Shown: one piece after another, positions 54,491 to 63,035 of the stretch
How the letters are laid out: the number at the start of each line of letters is the position of its first letter
Position numbering within the stretch: the first letter of the stretch is position 1
NCBI GenBank assembly: GCA_900315245.1
Contig: OMYJ01000002.1
Location: 121,864-185,863, forward strand
Reading direction: 5' to 3'
Length of the DNA stretch: 64,000 nt
From: an uncultured Bacteroidales bacterium
GTDB lineage: Bacteria > Bacteroidota > Bacteroidia > Bacteroidales > WCHB1-69
Position numbers and translations under genes: made by a program
The notes under the pieces: model-generated
What the model saw: only the letters and a program-made list of their open reading frames with translations
The model's database searches: none
What the model was told of the DNA's origin: nothing

Positions 54491-55125
54491 TAAGATTAAA
54501 CAAGATAGATGTCCCCGATAGTTTGAGAATCCACAAAGAAGAGTGGACAAATAAACTAATGGAGTATATTGATAACGAGAAAGAAGTTCCAGATAGTTTA
54601 AAGAACAAATATAATCAAGATGATGTAAAGATACAATTAAAAAACGAAACCCATGGGAAATGCATATATTGTGAAAGTATAATAGGACATATTGCATATG
54701 AGCATATTGAACATTATAGACCAAAAAAGAAATATCCTAAACTAACATTTGAATGGTCAAATCTTGGATTAGCTTGTCCTAAATGTAATACAAAAAAAGG
54801 TGATGAATTTGATGAAACATGTCCTATTGTTAATCCATATTCTGATAATCCTTCAGATCATTTTCTATTCCTTGGGACAATGGTGATTCATAAGCCAGAT
54901 GACAAGCGGGGAGAATTAACAGAATTACAATTAGAACTTAATCGTCCAGAGTTGATGGAAGCGCGAAAAGAGAGAATAAATGCAATACGCAGTTTAGTAG
55001 ATAAATATTTCAAAGAAACAAATGAATCGTTGAAAAAATTACTTTTAAATGAGATTAAAAAGGAAGTCAGTGAAGATAAACCATATTCTATGTGTGTGAA
55101 ATCGGTTGTTAATCAGTTAATATAA
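54487..55125 (+). CDS. HNH endonuclease, PtuB-like (Septu-type)
   Basis: A 212-residue nuclease. A zinc-binding pair 'CIYC' (about 59-62) and 'CPKC' (about 97-100) frame the active site: 'YEHIEHYRPKKKYP' (catalytic His near 73-76), 'EWSNLGLACPKCNTKKG' (Asn near 92 and 101). The C-terminal half includes 'NPYSDNPSDHFLF' and 'LNRPELMEARKERI', typical of PtuB/TIGR02646-like HNH proteins. The ATPase encoded just before is expected to hold or gate it until phage infection. Strongly AT-rich. Its TAA is followed within 10 bases by a duplicated copy of the hsdR start. Confidence 0.8.
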   Translation: MIRLNKIDVPDSLRIHKEEWTNKLMEYIDNEKEVPDSLKNKYNQDDVKIQLKNETHGKCIYCESIIGHIAYEHIEHYRPKKKYPKLTFEWSNLGLACPKCNTKKGDEFDETCPIVNPYSDNPSDHFLFLGTMVIHKPDDKRGELTELQLELNRPELMEARKERINAIRSLVDKYFKETNESLKKLLLNEIKKEVSEDKPYSMCVKSVVNQLI

Positions 55126-55134
55126 TTGCAGTCC

Positions 55135-55176
55135 ATGTCCTTCAACGAAATAAACGCAGTGGAGAACTTCGTCATC
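55135..55176 (+). repeat. hsdR': Duplicated first 14 codons of hsdR (upstream copy)
   Basis: These 42 bases match the true hsdR start (55326-55367) at 40 positions. Both differences (GTG/GTA and GAG/GAA) are synonymous. Similarity begins exactly at the ATG and ends after codon 14. Confidence 0.95.
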
Positions 55177-55344
55177 TCCCTCACCCCCTGGCCCCTCTCC
55201 CAAGTGGAGAGGGGTGTCCAATGCCTCGGTACTCGTTCCGATACAGCACACTCACCATTCTCCTCCCCTTTAGGGGAGGCCGGGAGGGGTAAAATATTCG
55301 GGAGAAGTATAAAAAGCTTAACATTATGTCCTTCAACGAAATAA
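55135..55344 (+). CDS. Upstream reading frame created by the hsdR-start duplication
   Basis: A 69-codon frame that opens with the duplicated hsdR start (14 residues identical to HsdR), runs through the palindromic mini-element, and stops at 55342-55344, 16 bases past the real hsdR ATG in another frame. If translated it would end on top of the hsdR start, allowing coupling by re-initiation or competition for ribosomes. The translated mini-element part has no protein-like character, so this is most likely a by-product rather than a protein gene. Confidence 0.4.
   Translation: MSFNEINAVENFVISLTPWPLSQVERGVQCLGTRSDTAHSPFSSPLGEAGRGKIFGRSIKSLTLCPSTK
55177..55325. mobile_element. GC-rich palindromic mini-element upstream of hsdR
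   Basis: About 150 bases unrelated to their surroundings. They contain two hairpins, CCCCTCTCC-CAAGT-GGAGAGGGG (55191-55213) and CTCCCC-TTTA-GGGGAG (55263-55278), and a closing 'CCGGGAGGGGT'. This is the look of dispersed intergenic repeats rather than an insertion sequence: there is no transposase. It lies exactly between the two copies of the hsdR 5' end. Confidence 0.6.
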
Positions 55345-58286
55345 ACGCAGTAGAAAACTTCGTCATCCATACGATGACGGGGGTGAACTTGAATGAGACC
55401 AGCATGGCGCACGAAGCGCAGGCGCCTTACGGGGCGCAGTGGGAGTACCTGCCCGCCACGGAGCTGCCGCGCGAGGTTACCGAGGTGATGGTGGAAACGG
55501 AGGTGAAAAAGGCCCTCATCCGCCTCAACCCCGAGATTGCCGCACAGCCCGAGCGCGCCGACGAGGTCATCTTCAAGCTGCGTTCCATCCTGCTGTCGGT
55601 CAACAGCACCGGCCTCGTACGGGCCAATGAGGAGTTCGCCGAGTGGCTCAAAGGCAACAAGACCATGCCCTTCGGCAAGAACTACGCCCACGTGCCTGTC
55701 CGCCTCATCGACTTCGAGCATATCGCCAACAACAAGTTCCAGTTGGTCAACCAGTTCAGCATCCGCAACCGCGAGACCAAACGCCCCGACATCGTGCTGT
55801 TTGTCAACGGCTTCCCTTTGGTGGTGGGCGAGACCAAAACGCCCGTACGGCCTTCTGTTTCTTGGCTCGATGCCGCCTCCGACATCCACGACGGCTACGA
55901 GAACAGCGTGCCCGAACTCTTTGTGCCCAATGTGTTCAGCTTCGCCACCGAAGGACGCGAACTGTTCTACGGTGCTGTGCGCACACCTCTGGAGTTCTGG
56001 TCGGCCTGGCGGCTCAACGAAGGCAGCGAGGATTCGGAAATGCCCGGCTTGGAGAACGTCTCTGCCGAGATGCGGCAGCTGCTGTCGCCCAAGACCTTGC
56101 TCGACATCCTCTACAACTTCACCACCTACACCACCAACAAAAGTCGCCAGCGCATCAAAGTGGTGTGTCGCTACCAGCAATACGAAGGCGCCAACAAGAT
56201 TGTGGAGCGCGTGCTGGAGAACAAGATCAAACGCGGCCTGATATGGCATTTCCAAGGCTCCGGCAAGTCGCTGCTCATGCTCTTTGCCGCACAGAAGATG
56301 CGCCGTATGCCCGAGCTGAAAAGCCCCACGGTGATGATTGTGGTGGATCGCATCGACTTGGATTCGCAGACGCAGAACGTCTTCAAGGAGGCGCCCAACG
56401 TGATGCCCACCGAGGACATCGACACGCTGAACAAGTTTTTGGAGAACGACGCCCGCTATATCATCATCACCACCATCTTCAAGTTCAAGGACGCCAAGCC
56501 CAACATCAACCGCCGCGACAACATCATCGTGATGGTGGACGAGGCGCACCGCACACAGGAGGGCGACCTCGGACAGCGTATGCGCGCCGCCTTGCCCAAC
56601 GCCTTCTTCTTCGGCCTCACGGGAACACCCATCAACAAGTCGGAGCACAACACTTTCTGGACCTTCGGCGCCTTGGAGGACCAAGGCGGATATATGAGCC
56701 GTTACTCGTTTGAAGACGCCTTGCGCGACAATACCATCTTGCCGCTGCATTTCGAGCCTCGCCTGCTGGACATCCACATCGACCGCGATGCCGTGGACGA
56801 GGAGTTTGAACGCCTCTCCAACGAGTTGGACGAGGATGCCAAAATCACCCTCAGCAGCAAGGCCGCCAAAATGCTCGAGTTCTTGAAATCGCCCGAACGC
56901 ATACAGATTGTCTGCAAAGACATCGCCGAACACTATCGCGACAAAGTGGAGCCGCAAGGCTTCAAGGCGATGATTGTCACACCCGACCGCGAGGCCTGCC
57001 ATCTCTACAAGATGGAGCTGAACAACTACTTCCCCGATTCCGCCTCGGCGGTGGTCATCTCCACCTCGGGCAAAGGCGAGGATGAACTGAAGCGGCTCTA
57101 CAGCCTCACCAAAGATGAGCAGGAGAAGGTGATTGAGAAATTCAACAAGCCTGATTCCGAACTCAAGTTCTTGATTGTCACCGCCAAATTGCTCACTGGT
57201 TTCGACTCGCCCATCTTGCAGACCATGTATTTGGACAAGTCGCTGAAAGACCACACCTTGCTGCAGGCCATCTGCCGTACCAACCGCAAGTTCCCCAACA
57301 AGACCTTCGGTCGCATTGTGGATTATTTCGGTGTGTTCGACGATGCCGCCAAAGCATTGGAATTTGACGAGGATGTGATGAAGCAAGTCATCACTAACCT
57401 CAATGATTTAATCAACGAGCTGCCGCAAGCCATAGCCGATGTGCTGTCTCATTTCGAAGGCGTTGACCGCACCGTTGACGGCTTCGATGGGCTGCAGGCC
57501 GCACAGGAAGCCATCAACACCAACGAAAAACGCGATGCCTTTGCCAAAGATTATCGCCGTCTGTCCAATATTTGGGAATCACTGTCGCCTGACCCCGCTT
57601 TGGAACCTTACCGCGTCGATTACAAGTGGCTGTCCAATGTTTATCAGTCAGTCAAGCCCTCCGGTCCCGACGCCTTGGGCAAGCTGATTTGGTTGTCGTT
57701 GGGTGCCCAGACCAAGAAAATCATGTACGAGAACATTCACGTGTCGGGCATCCACACCGACATGGAAGAAGTGATTTTGGATGAGACCATGGTTTCGGCG
57801 TTGATGGGTAACAAGGATATGAAAGCCGCCAAGAAAATGGAGCGCGAACTCATCAAGCGGTTCAAGAAGCACGCTGACAAGCCCAAGTTTATCGAATTGA
57901 GCAAACGTCTCGAAGCCCTGCGCGACAAAGCCGAACAAGGCCTGATTTCGAGCATCGAGTTTATCAAGGAGCTCTGCCAGATTGCCCGCGAAACCTTGCA
58001 GGCCGAAAAGCAGGAAGCCGAGGTGGAAGTACGCAAAACCGGCAAGGAAGCCTTAACGGAGCTGTTTTTGGAACTCCGTACCGAAGACACGCCCGCTGTG
58101 GTGGGCCGCATCGTCGCCGACATCGACAGCATCGTGAAAGTGGTGCGTTTCCCAGGCTGGCAGACCACCAACGCAGGCGAACGCGAAGTACAGAAAGCCT
58201 TGCGCAAAACGCTGCTGAAGTACAAGTTGCACAAGGAGGAGGCGTTGTTCCAAAAGGCGTATATGTATATCAGGGAGTATTACTAA
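55326..58286 (+). CDS. hsdR: Type I restriction endonuclease, motor/nuclease subunit
   Basis: A 986-residue HsdR. The PD-(D/E)xK nuclease is 'RPDIVLFVNGFPLVVGETKTP' near 153-172. The SF2 motor has Walker A 'FQGSGKSLLML' near 311, DEAH-type 'MVDEAHRTQEGDLG' near 405, 'FGLTGTPINKS', and motif VI 'QAICRTNR'. The C-terminal helical part contacts the methyltransferase. All key residues are intact, so restriction should work if the start at 55326 is used. Base composition returns to that of the hsdM genes. Last gene of the operon; the next gene has its own promoter. Confidence 0.93.
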   Translation: MSFNEINAVENFVIHTMTGVNLNETSMAHEAQAPYGAQWEYLPATELPREVTEVMVETEVKKALIRLNPEIAAQPERADEVIFKLRSILLSVNSTGLVRANEEFAEWLKGNKTMPFGKNYAHVPVRLIDFEHIANNKFQLVNQFSIRNRETKRPDIVLFVNGFPLVVGETKTPVRPSVSWLDAASDIHDGYENSVPELFVPNVFSFATEGRELFYGAVRTPLEFWSAWRLNEGSEDSEMPGLENVSAEMRQLLSPKTLLDILYNFTTYTTNKSRQRIKVVCRYQQYEGANKIVERVLENKIKRGLIWHFQGSGKSLLMLFAAQKMRRMPELKSPTVMIVVDRIDLDSQTQNVFKEAPNVMPTEDIDTLNKFLENDARYIIITTIFKFKDAKPNINRRDNIIVMVDEAHRTQEGDLGQRMRAALPNAFFFGLTGTPINKSEHNTFWTFGALEDQGGYMSRYSFEDALRDNTILPLHFEPRLLDIHIDRDAVDEEFERLSNELDEDAKITLSSKAAKMLEFLKSPERIQIVCKDIAEHYRDKVEPQGFKAMIVTPDREACHLYKMELNNYFPDSASAVVISTSGKGEDELKRLYSLTKDEQEKVIEKFNKPDSELKFLIVTAKLLTGFDSPILQTMYLDKSLKDHTLLQAICRTNRKFPNKTFGRIVDYFGVFDDAAKALEFDEDVMKQVITNLNDLINELPQAIADVLSHFEGVDRTVDGFDGLQAAQEAINTNEKRDAFAKDYRRLSNIWESLSPDPALEPYRVDYKWLSNVYQSVKPSGPDALGKLIWLSLGAQTKKIMYENIHVSGIHTDMEEVILDETMVSALMGNKDMKAAKKMERELIKRFKKHADKPKFIELSKRLEALRDKAEQGLISSIEFIKELCQIARETLQAEKQEAEVEVRKTGKEALTELFLELRTEDTPAVVGRIVADIDSIVKVVRFPGWQTTNAGEREVQKALRKTLLKYKLHKEEALFQKAYMYIREYY

Positions 58287-58307
58287 GCATTATTTCCCAA
58301 TTTTTTA

Positions 58308-58315
58308 TACCTTTG
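58308..58315 (+). promoter_or_regulatory. -7 element for the flippase-rfaE2-LytM operon
   Basis: TACCTTTG, transcript start near 58322. The ATG at 58330 would have an 8-base leader, that at 58345 a 23-base leader. Confidence 0.55.
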
Positions 58316-58344
58316 CCGTTTGATTTCGAATGATTCAGGAAAAT

Positions 58345-59409
58345 ATGGAAAAACTGAAGAAAATATTACCCGACATCCTCAAGGTAACTCTCTTTTTAGG
58401 ATTAGGGATTCTATTTATTTGGTTATCAATCAAAGATTTAAGCAAAGAAGATGTACAGATGATCTTCTCTTCGATGTCGCTGGTCAACAACCCGCGCGGG
58501 TGGTTTTTCATCACGCTTTCGGCCGCGGCAATTGTAGCGGCGGACCTTGTGCGTGCCGCCAGAGCGAAACTCCTCCTCAAATCCATTCACTACAAACCCC
58601 GCTTGTCGATGATGTTCTACTCCGTGATGGTCTGCTACTTGGCCAACCTCGCCCTGCCCCGTCTCGGAGAAGTCCTCCGCTGCACCTTTCTGCAACGCTA
58701 CGAAAACGTTCCCTTCCAGAAATCCCTTGGCACGGTTATCCTCGAACGCGCCGTTGACTTGGTCTGCTGGCTCTTCCTGCTCATCATCGCGATGCTGCTG
58801 AACAACGGCTTGCTGTCGCAACTTGTCGTGGATCAGGAAACGGGCACAACCCTTCAGGAATGGTTCGCGCAAAAAGGACTTAGCTACATTGGCAACTACT
58901 TGATCTACATTGTCATAGCTGTTATCGCCCTAATCGTTATTATTATCCGTGCAACACGCAACTGGTGGCAGAAGAAACCCGCGCTGGTCAAAGTTGCCGA
59001 TTTCTTCAAGGGCATCTGGCATGGCTTTGTTTCCATCAAGGATATCCCCAAACCGTGGCATTTTGTGTTCTGGACCATTGCCATGTGGGTGTTATACTTC
59101 TTCGGTGTCTATCTTTTCTTCCATGCCCTGCCCTATCTGCAGCATGTCGGTCCCGGTGCCGCGTTCACCGTTCTCGTTTTCGGCACCATCGCCTTCATCA
59201 TCTCGCAGGGCGGCCTGGGCGCGTACCCGCTCATCACCGCCGGCATAGTTATGCTTTACGGCATCTCTTACACGCAAGGGTTAGCCGCTGGATGGATCGG
59301 CTGGATTCTGCAAACAGCCGTATCATTGGTACTTGGATTTTTCTCCCTCGCCGTCACTTCTTTCTATAAGAAACATGATGCGGTCCTAATTCCTGAAGAA
59401 AATGAGTGA
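58345..59409 (+). CDS. Flippase-like integral membrane protein (LPG-synthase TM family)
   Basis: A 354-residue membrane protein; a start five codons earlier is possible. About seven to eight helices are visible ('[16 protein letters not shown]', '[20 protein letters not shown]', '[13 protein letters not shown]', '[15 protein letters not shown]', '[18 protein letters not shown]'), with the family motif '[10 protein letters not shown]'-type sequence ('[21 protein letters not shown]') near 95-115 and '[20 protein letters not shown]' late. Members are thought to move lipids or glycolipids across the membrane. It overlaps rfaE2 by eight bases, hinting at an envelope-sugar role. Confidence 0.8.
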   Translation: MEKLKKILPDILKVTLFLGLGILFIWLSIKDLSKEDVQMIFSSMSLVNNPRGWFFITLSAAAIVAADLVRAARAKLLLKSIHYKPRLSMMFYSVMVCYLANLALPRLGEVLRCTFLQRYENVPFQKSLGTVILERAVDLVCWLFLLIIAMLLNNGLLSQLVVDQETGTTLQEWFAQKGLSYIGNYLIYIVIAVIALIVIIIRATRNWWQKKPALVKVADFFKGIWHGFVSIKDIPKPWHFVFWTIAMWVLYFFGVYLFFHALPYLQHVGPGAAFTVLVFGTIAFIISQGGLGAYPLITAGIVMLYGISYTQGLAAGWIGWILQTAVSLVLGFFSLAVTSFYKKHDAVLIPEENE

Positions 59410-59890
59410 TTCCAATATAGATATTGAACGAAAAATCGTCGGGCGGGACTTTTTCACTGAAAATGCCCTGGAACTGCACCGTCAGAAAATCGTATTCACT
59501 AACGGTTGTTTTGATGTACTGCATTTCGGACACGTCCATTATCTTCTGGAGGCCAAGAAGTTAGGCAATATACTCGTTGTGGGATTAAACAGTGACGATT
59601 CTGTGCGGCGGTTGAAGGGGCCGTCAAGACCCATCAACGGGGAAAAAGAACGCGCCTTCGTGCTGGCAGCACTCAGCTTTGTGGATTATGTCGTTCTGTT
59701 TGAGGAAGATACACCCGAATACCTCATCAAAGCCGTACGGCCAGACGTGTTGGTGAAAGGCGGCGACTATGCTCTTGACCAAATTGTCGGAGCAGACTTC
59801 GTGACTCAAAACGGAGGCACCGTCACCACCATCCCCTTTGTGGAGGGTTACTCCTCTTCTCATATCATCGAACAATTAAAAACCAAATAA
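59402..59890 (+). CDS. rfaE2: D-glycero-beta-D-manno-heptose 1-phosphate adenylyltransferase
   Basis: A 162-residue nucleotidyltransferase equal to the C-terminal half of E. coli HldE. The motif '[23 protein letters not shown]' has the HxGH site near 40-43; '[18 protein letters not shown]' and the late 'GYSSSHII' (ISTS-like site) are as expected. It makes ADP-heptose for lipopolysaccharide core. The kinase half is a separate gene, not in the window. TAATG overlap with the next gene. Confidence 0.9.
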   Translation: MSDSNIDIERKIVGRDFFTENALELHRQKIVFTNGCFDVLHFGHVHYLLEAKKLGNILVVGLNSDDSVRRLKGPSRPINGEKERAFVLAALSFVDYVVLFEEDTPEYLIKAVRPDVLVKGGDYALDQIVGADFVTQNGGTVTTIPFVEGYSSSHIIEQLKTK

Positions 59891-61029
59891 TGAAAAAATT
59901 AACCATTATCCTATTGTCTTTTTTCGCTACAACTTTGATGGCGCAAAATCCGGATGTCACCGCATACTCGCAGAATATCGCCTTGGCAGATTCTCTTAAC
60001 AGTCGGCAAAGCATATCCAGACAGCCAGCATCATACCCCTACATATCAGAAAGTTACGAAATTCCAGCATACGGCTTGTACCAGCGTTATTGGGACACTT
60101 CAAATCTGCGGAGCAAGATGCTGGAGATTCCGTTCTCCAACGACCGGCTGATGCTGATGTTGGTGCAGGATGCCAACAATCCGTTTGTGATGCCGTGCCA
60201 GTTCGACAAAATCCGCACTGGCTATGGCGAAACAAAAAACGGCAGTTTCCACCCCGGGATCGATCTGAAAACTGAACCCCAGACCTTGGTCAAGAGCTGT
60301 TTCGACGGCGTGGTTCGTATGGCTTGCGACTACGGTGACTACGGTCTTACCGTGGTGGTGCGCCATTACAATGGTCTGGAAACCGTGTATGCCCACCTCG
60401 ACAAGGTGTGTGTGATGCCCAACCAAATCGTGAAAGCCGGGCAAGTAATCGGGCAAACCGGCACTACCGGCAACACCAAGGAGTGCATCCTCCATTTTGA
60501 AACCCGTTTCATGAACGAATATTTCGATCCGGAACTGGTGATTGACTTTGAAGAGGAAGATGTGTTGCAGAACAATATGGCGCTGATGTCTCGCGACTTC
60601 AATATCCTGCCACTGGCTGAGGTGGGCAATTGGAAGCCGGCAACACCCAAACCAAAGGCTGCTGCACCGGACATCCAACCTGAAAAGACACAGACTGCCG
60701 TACAAGAGGAAAAAACTCAACCCAAAGCTTCCGGATTGGATCCGGATGCGCAATCACCCGAAATAACTGAACACCGCGCCCCTTCCGAACAATCCCACAG
60801 CTTGGATCCGGACGCCCAATCACCTGAAGTATCCGGGGAATACGTGCCTCAAACGCAATCCAAGTCCCAAGAGCAAGCTACCGAGGCCGTTTATCACACA
60901 GTCGTCGCAGGGGAAACACTCTACCGTATTGCCACAAAATACCACACCACCGTTGACAAAATAATATCCCTCAACAACTTGAAGAATGCTGACAAGATTG
61001 CCGAGGGACAGAAATTGCGGGTGAAATAA
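59890..61029 (+). CDS. LytM (M23) domain protein with C-terminal LysM
   Basis: A 379-residue protein. Signal peptide 1-19 ('LLSFFATTLMAQ'). The M23 domain is about 95-215: 'HPGID' at about 121-125 (zinc His and Asp), 'YAHLD' with His near 169, and 'ILHFETR' with the last zinc His near 202. The usual HxH is ILH here, so the first, catalytic His is replaced by Ile. A linker with two 'LDPDAQSPE' repeats follows, then a LysM at about 335-379 ('GETLYRIATKYHTTVDKIISLNNL'). It may bind or regulate peptidoglycan rather than cut it. Ends its operon. Confidence 0.82.
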   Translation: MKKLTIILLSFFATTLMAQNPDVTAYSQNIALADSLNSRQSISRQPASYPYISESYEIPAYGLYQRYWDTSNLRSKMLEIPFSNDRLMLMLVQDANNPFVMPCQFDKIRTGYGETKNGSFHPGIDLKTEPQTLVKSCFDGVVRMACDYGDYGLTVVVRHYNGLETVYAHLDKVCVMPNQIVKAGQVIGQTGTTGNTKECILHFETRFMNEYFDPELVIDFEEEDVLQNNMALMSRDFNILPLAEVGNWKPATPKPKAAAPDIQPEKTQTAVQEEKTQPKASGLDPDAQSPEITEHRAPSEQSHSLDPDAQSPEVSGEYVPQTQSKSQEQATEAVYHTVVAGETLYRIATKYHTTVDKIISLNNLKNADKIAEGQKLRVK

Positions 61030-61030
61030 A

Positions 61031-61062
61031 TGTAGGGATGCCGCCAATGTGACATCCCTACA
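61031..61062. repeat. Palindromic element at convergent gene ends
   Basis: Stem TGTAGGGATG/CATCCCTACA, related to the hairpin at 41496-41525 (shared GTAGGGA...TCCCTAC and a CGCC core). No T-run follows, so termination is only likely, not clear. Confidence 0.65.
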
Positions 61063-61088
61063 AGATAAATTCGGAATTAAGATCAAAA

Positions 61089-62372
61089 TTAAGATTCAGA
61101 AGGAATCTTTTCCTTCTCCTCTTTGAACGCGAAGATGAACGCCACTGCGACCACCAACGCGTAACCGGCGAAAATGTACCATGATGTGGACCAACCCTGC
61201 ATGATGACGGACGGGTCAGCATGGTTTTTCAACGGAGTGAAGACGAAATGGTTGAGCACCACCTGCGCAGCGATAGTGCCGATGGTAGCACCAATGCCAT
61301 TAGACATCAACATGAACAATCCCTGTGCCGATGCCCGGATGGATATGTCCGTTTCCTGATCGACGAACAGTGAACCGCTGATGTTGAAGAAGTCGAAGGC
61401 CACACCATAAACAAGACATGACAAGATGAAGAGCCACACGCCGGGGCCAGGGTTACCCAACCCGAAGAAGCCGAAGCGCAGCACCCACGCGAACATGGCA
61501 ATCAGCATCACTTTCTTGATACCGAACCGTTTCAGGAAGAACGGAATCAGCAGGATGCAAAGTGTCTCAGCAATTTGTGAGAGCGAAATCAACATGTTGG
61601 CATGTTTTACGCCGAAAGTGTCGGCATATTCGGGGATGTGACCAAAACTGTGCAGGTAAGGGTTCGCAAAACCGTTGGTGATCTGCAGGGAGACCCCTAA
61701 AAACATGGAGAAGATGAAAAACACGGCCATCTTCTTGATCTTAAACAGCTTGAACGCCTGCAATCCGAACATATCCGCCAATGAGACGGCTTTGTTGTCT
61801 TTGTTGCATTGGCAAGCAGGCAACGAGAATGCGTAAAGACCTAACAAAAGACCGAGACAACCGCTCACCACGAACTGGGCGGCAGAAGCCTGGAACCCCA
61901 GCAAGTCCACACACCACATAGAAACAATGAACCCGACGGTGCCAAACACACGGACGGGCGGAAAATTTTTCACACGATCCAAACCGTTGACCTCCAACGC
62001 ATTGTAAGAAACTGAATTAAAGAGGGCAATAGAAGGCATGTAGAACGTCACACCGATGGTATAGAGTGCGAACAACGGTCCGAACTGCACCGCATCGCCG
62101 GCTTGGAGGCCGTAAAGCCCGGCGGAAATCATCGCCACGCCAGAAATCAAGTGGCTGATACCCAAAACCTTCTGAGCTTGTATCCACCGGTCGGCGATAA
62201 TACCCAAAATGGCTGGCATGAACATGGAAACGATACCTTGGATGGCATAGAAAATGCCGATTTGCCGACCCAGCCCGTGCGTGGCCAGATAGGTGCCCAT
62301 ACATGTCAAATATGCTCCCCAAACGGCAAATTGGAGAAAGCTTAAGAGAATTAGCCTGAATTTTACGTTCAT
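61089..62372 (-). CDS. MFS transporter, nucleoside:H+ symporter (NupG-like)
   Basis: A 427-residue protein with twelve membrane helices. The start 'KFRLILLSFLQFAVWGAYLTCMGTYLATHG' and 'AIQGIVSMFMPAILGIIADRW' are the usual opening of the Nuc_H_symport family; 'VYGVAFDFFNISGSLFVDQETD' and 'RASAQGLFMLMSNGIGATIG' are the family's late signatures. Probably imports nucleosides. Third gene of a probable minus-strand operon, 46 bases after the FAH-family gene. Its TAA is within AATTAAGAT-like words. Confidence 0.85.
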   Translation of the reverse strand: MNVKFRLILLSFLQFAVWGAYLTCMGTYLATHGLGRQIGIFYAIQGIVSMFMPAILGIIADRWIQAQKVLGISHLISGVAMISAGLYGLQAGDAVQFGPLFALYTIGVTFYMPSIALFNSVSYNALEVNGLDRVKNFPPVRVFGTVGFIVSMWCVDLLGFQASAAQFVVSGCLGLLLGLYAFSLPACQCNKDNKAVSLADMFGLQAFKLFKIKKMAVFFIFSMFLGVSLQITNGFANPYLHSFGHIPEYADTFGVKHANMLISLSQIAETLCILLIPFFLKRFGIKKVMLIAMFAWVLRFGFFGLGNPGPGVWLFILSCLVYGVAFDFFNISGSLFVDQETDISIRASAQGLFMLMSNGIGATIGTIAAQVVLNHFVFTPLKNHADPSVIMQGWSTSWYIFAGYALVVAVAFIFAFKEEKEKIPSES

Positions 62373-62418
62373 ATTCTTTGGTTTTATAAAAATCTAAATT
62401 ATGTTTGGCAAGTCTAAG

Positions 62419-63030
62419 TCACTTCACCTTGAAATCAAAAAGGCATTCGTCTTCAAGGTATCCTTGTAGGTGATCGTTGATATGCACCGGACCCACTCCG
62501 ACGGGTGTCCCCGTAAACAAAATGTCTCCCATCTTTAATGTCATGAAGCGGGAAACATACGAGATGAGCGTGTCAATGGAGAACAGCATCTCTCTGGTGT
62601 GCCCGGATTGCACCTTCTCGCCATTCAACAGTAGATGGAAATGCAAATCCTGCACATCGGCGAATTTCGTTTTTGGCACAAATTTCCCAACGACTGCGGA
62701 ACCGTCGAAGGCTTTGGCAATCTCCCAGGGCTCTCCTTCGGCCATGCACTTGCGCTGGATGTCGCGGGCGGTGAAATCCACCCCGAGGCCGATTTCGTCA
62801 TAATACTTGTGAGCGAACTTCTCCGAGATGCACTTCCCCAACCGATTGATTTTCACAATAATCTCAGTTTCATAATGCACCTCATCGGAAAAATCAGGCA
62901 GGAAAAACGGACGGTTGCACCGTGTGATTGCCGACTCCGGCTTCAAGAAAAACACCGGTTGTTTCGGCACCGCATTATGCAACTCAGCCGCATGTGCCGC
63001 ATAATTTCTTCCAATACAGATGAACTTCAT
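62419..63030 (-). CDS. Fumarylacetoacetate hydrolase family protein
   Basis: A 203-residue protein starting at 'MKFICIGRNYAAHAAELHN'; the 14 residues ahead lie over the upstream gene's stop. Family features are 'PVFFLKPESAI', 'VHYETEIIVKINRLGK' with the metal-binding Glu pair near 70-72, 'GVDFTARDIQRK', 'GEPWEIAKAFDGSAVVG' and 'GDILFTGTPVGVGPV'. The short form often acts on oxaloacetate or acylpyruvates. Substrate not established. Five bases after the gene upstream. Confidence 0.85.
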   Translation of the reverse strand: MKFICIGRNYAAHAAELHNAVPKQPVFFLKPESAITRCNRPFFLPDFSDEVHYETEIIVKINRLGKCISEKFAHKYYDEIGLGVDFTARDIQRKCMAEGEPWEIAKAFDGSAVVGKFVPKTKFADVQDLHFHLLLNGEKVQSGHTREMLFSIDTLISYVSRFMTLKMGDILFTGTPVGVGPVHINDHLQGYLEDECLFDFKVK

Positions 63031-63035
63031 ATCGG

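Noticed and set aside
53255..55125. Retron considered for the ATPase-HNH pair
   Set aside because: No reverse transcriptase frame or msr/msd-like structured RNA is visible between 47 and 58 kb.
55113..57386. 757-codon frame on the minus strand
   Set aside because: It lies opposite hsdR, whose helicase and nuclease motifs are clear. The translation is compositionally odd (Val/Gly/His/Leu-rich) with no motif: a shadow of codon bias.
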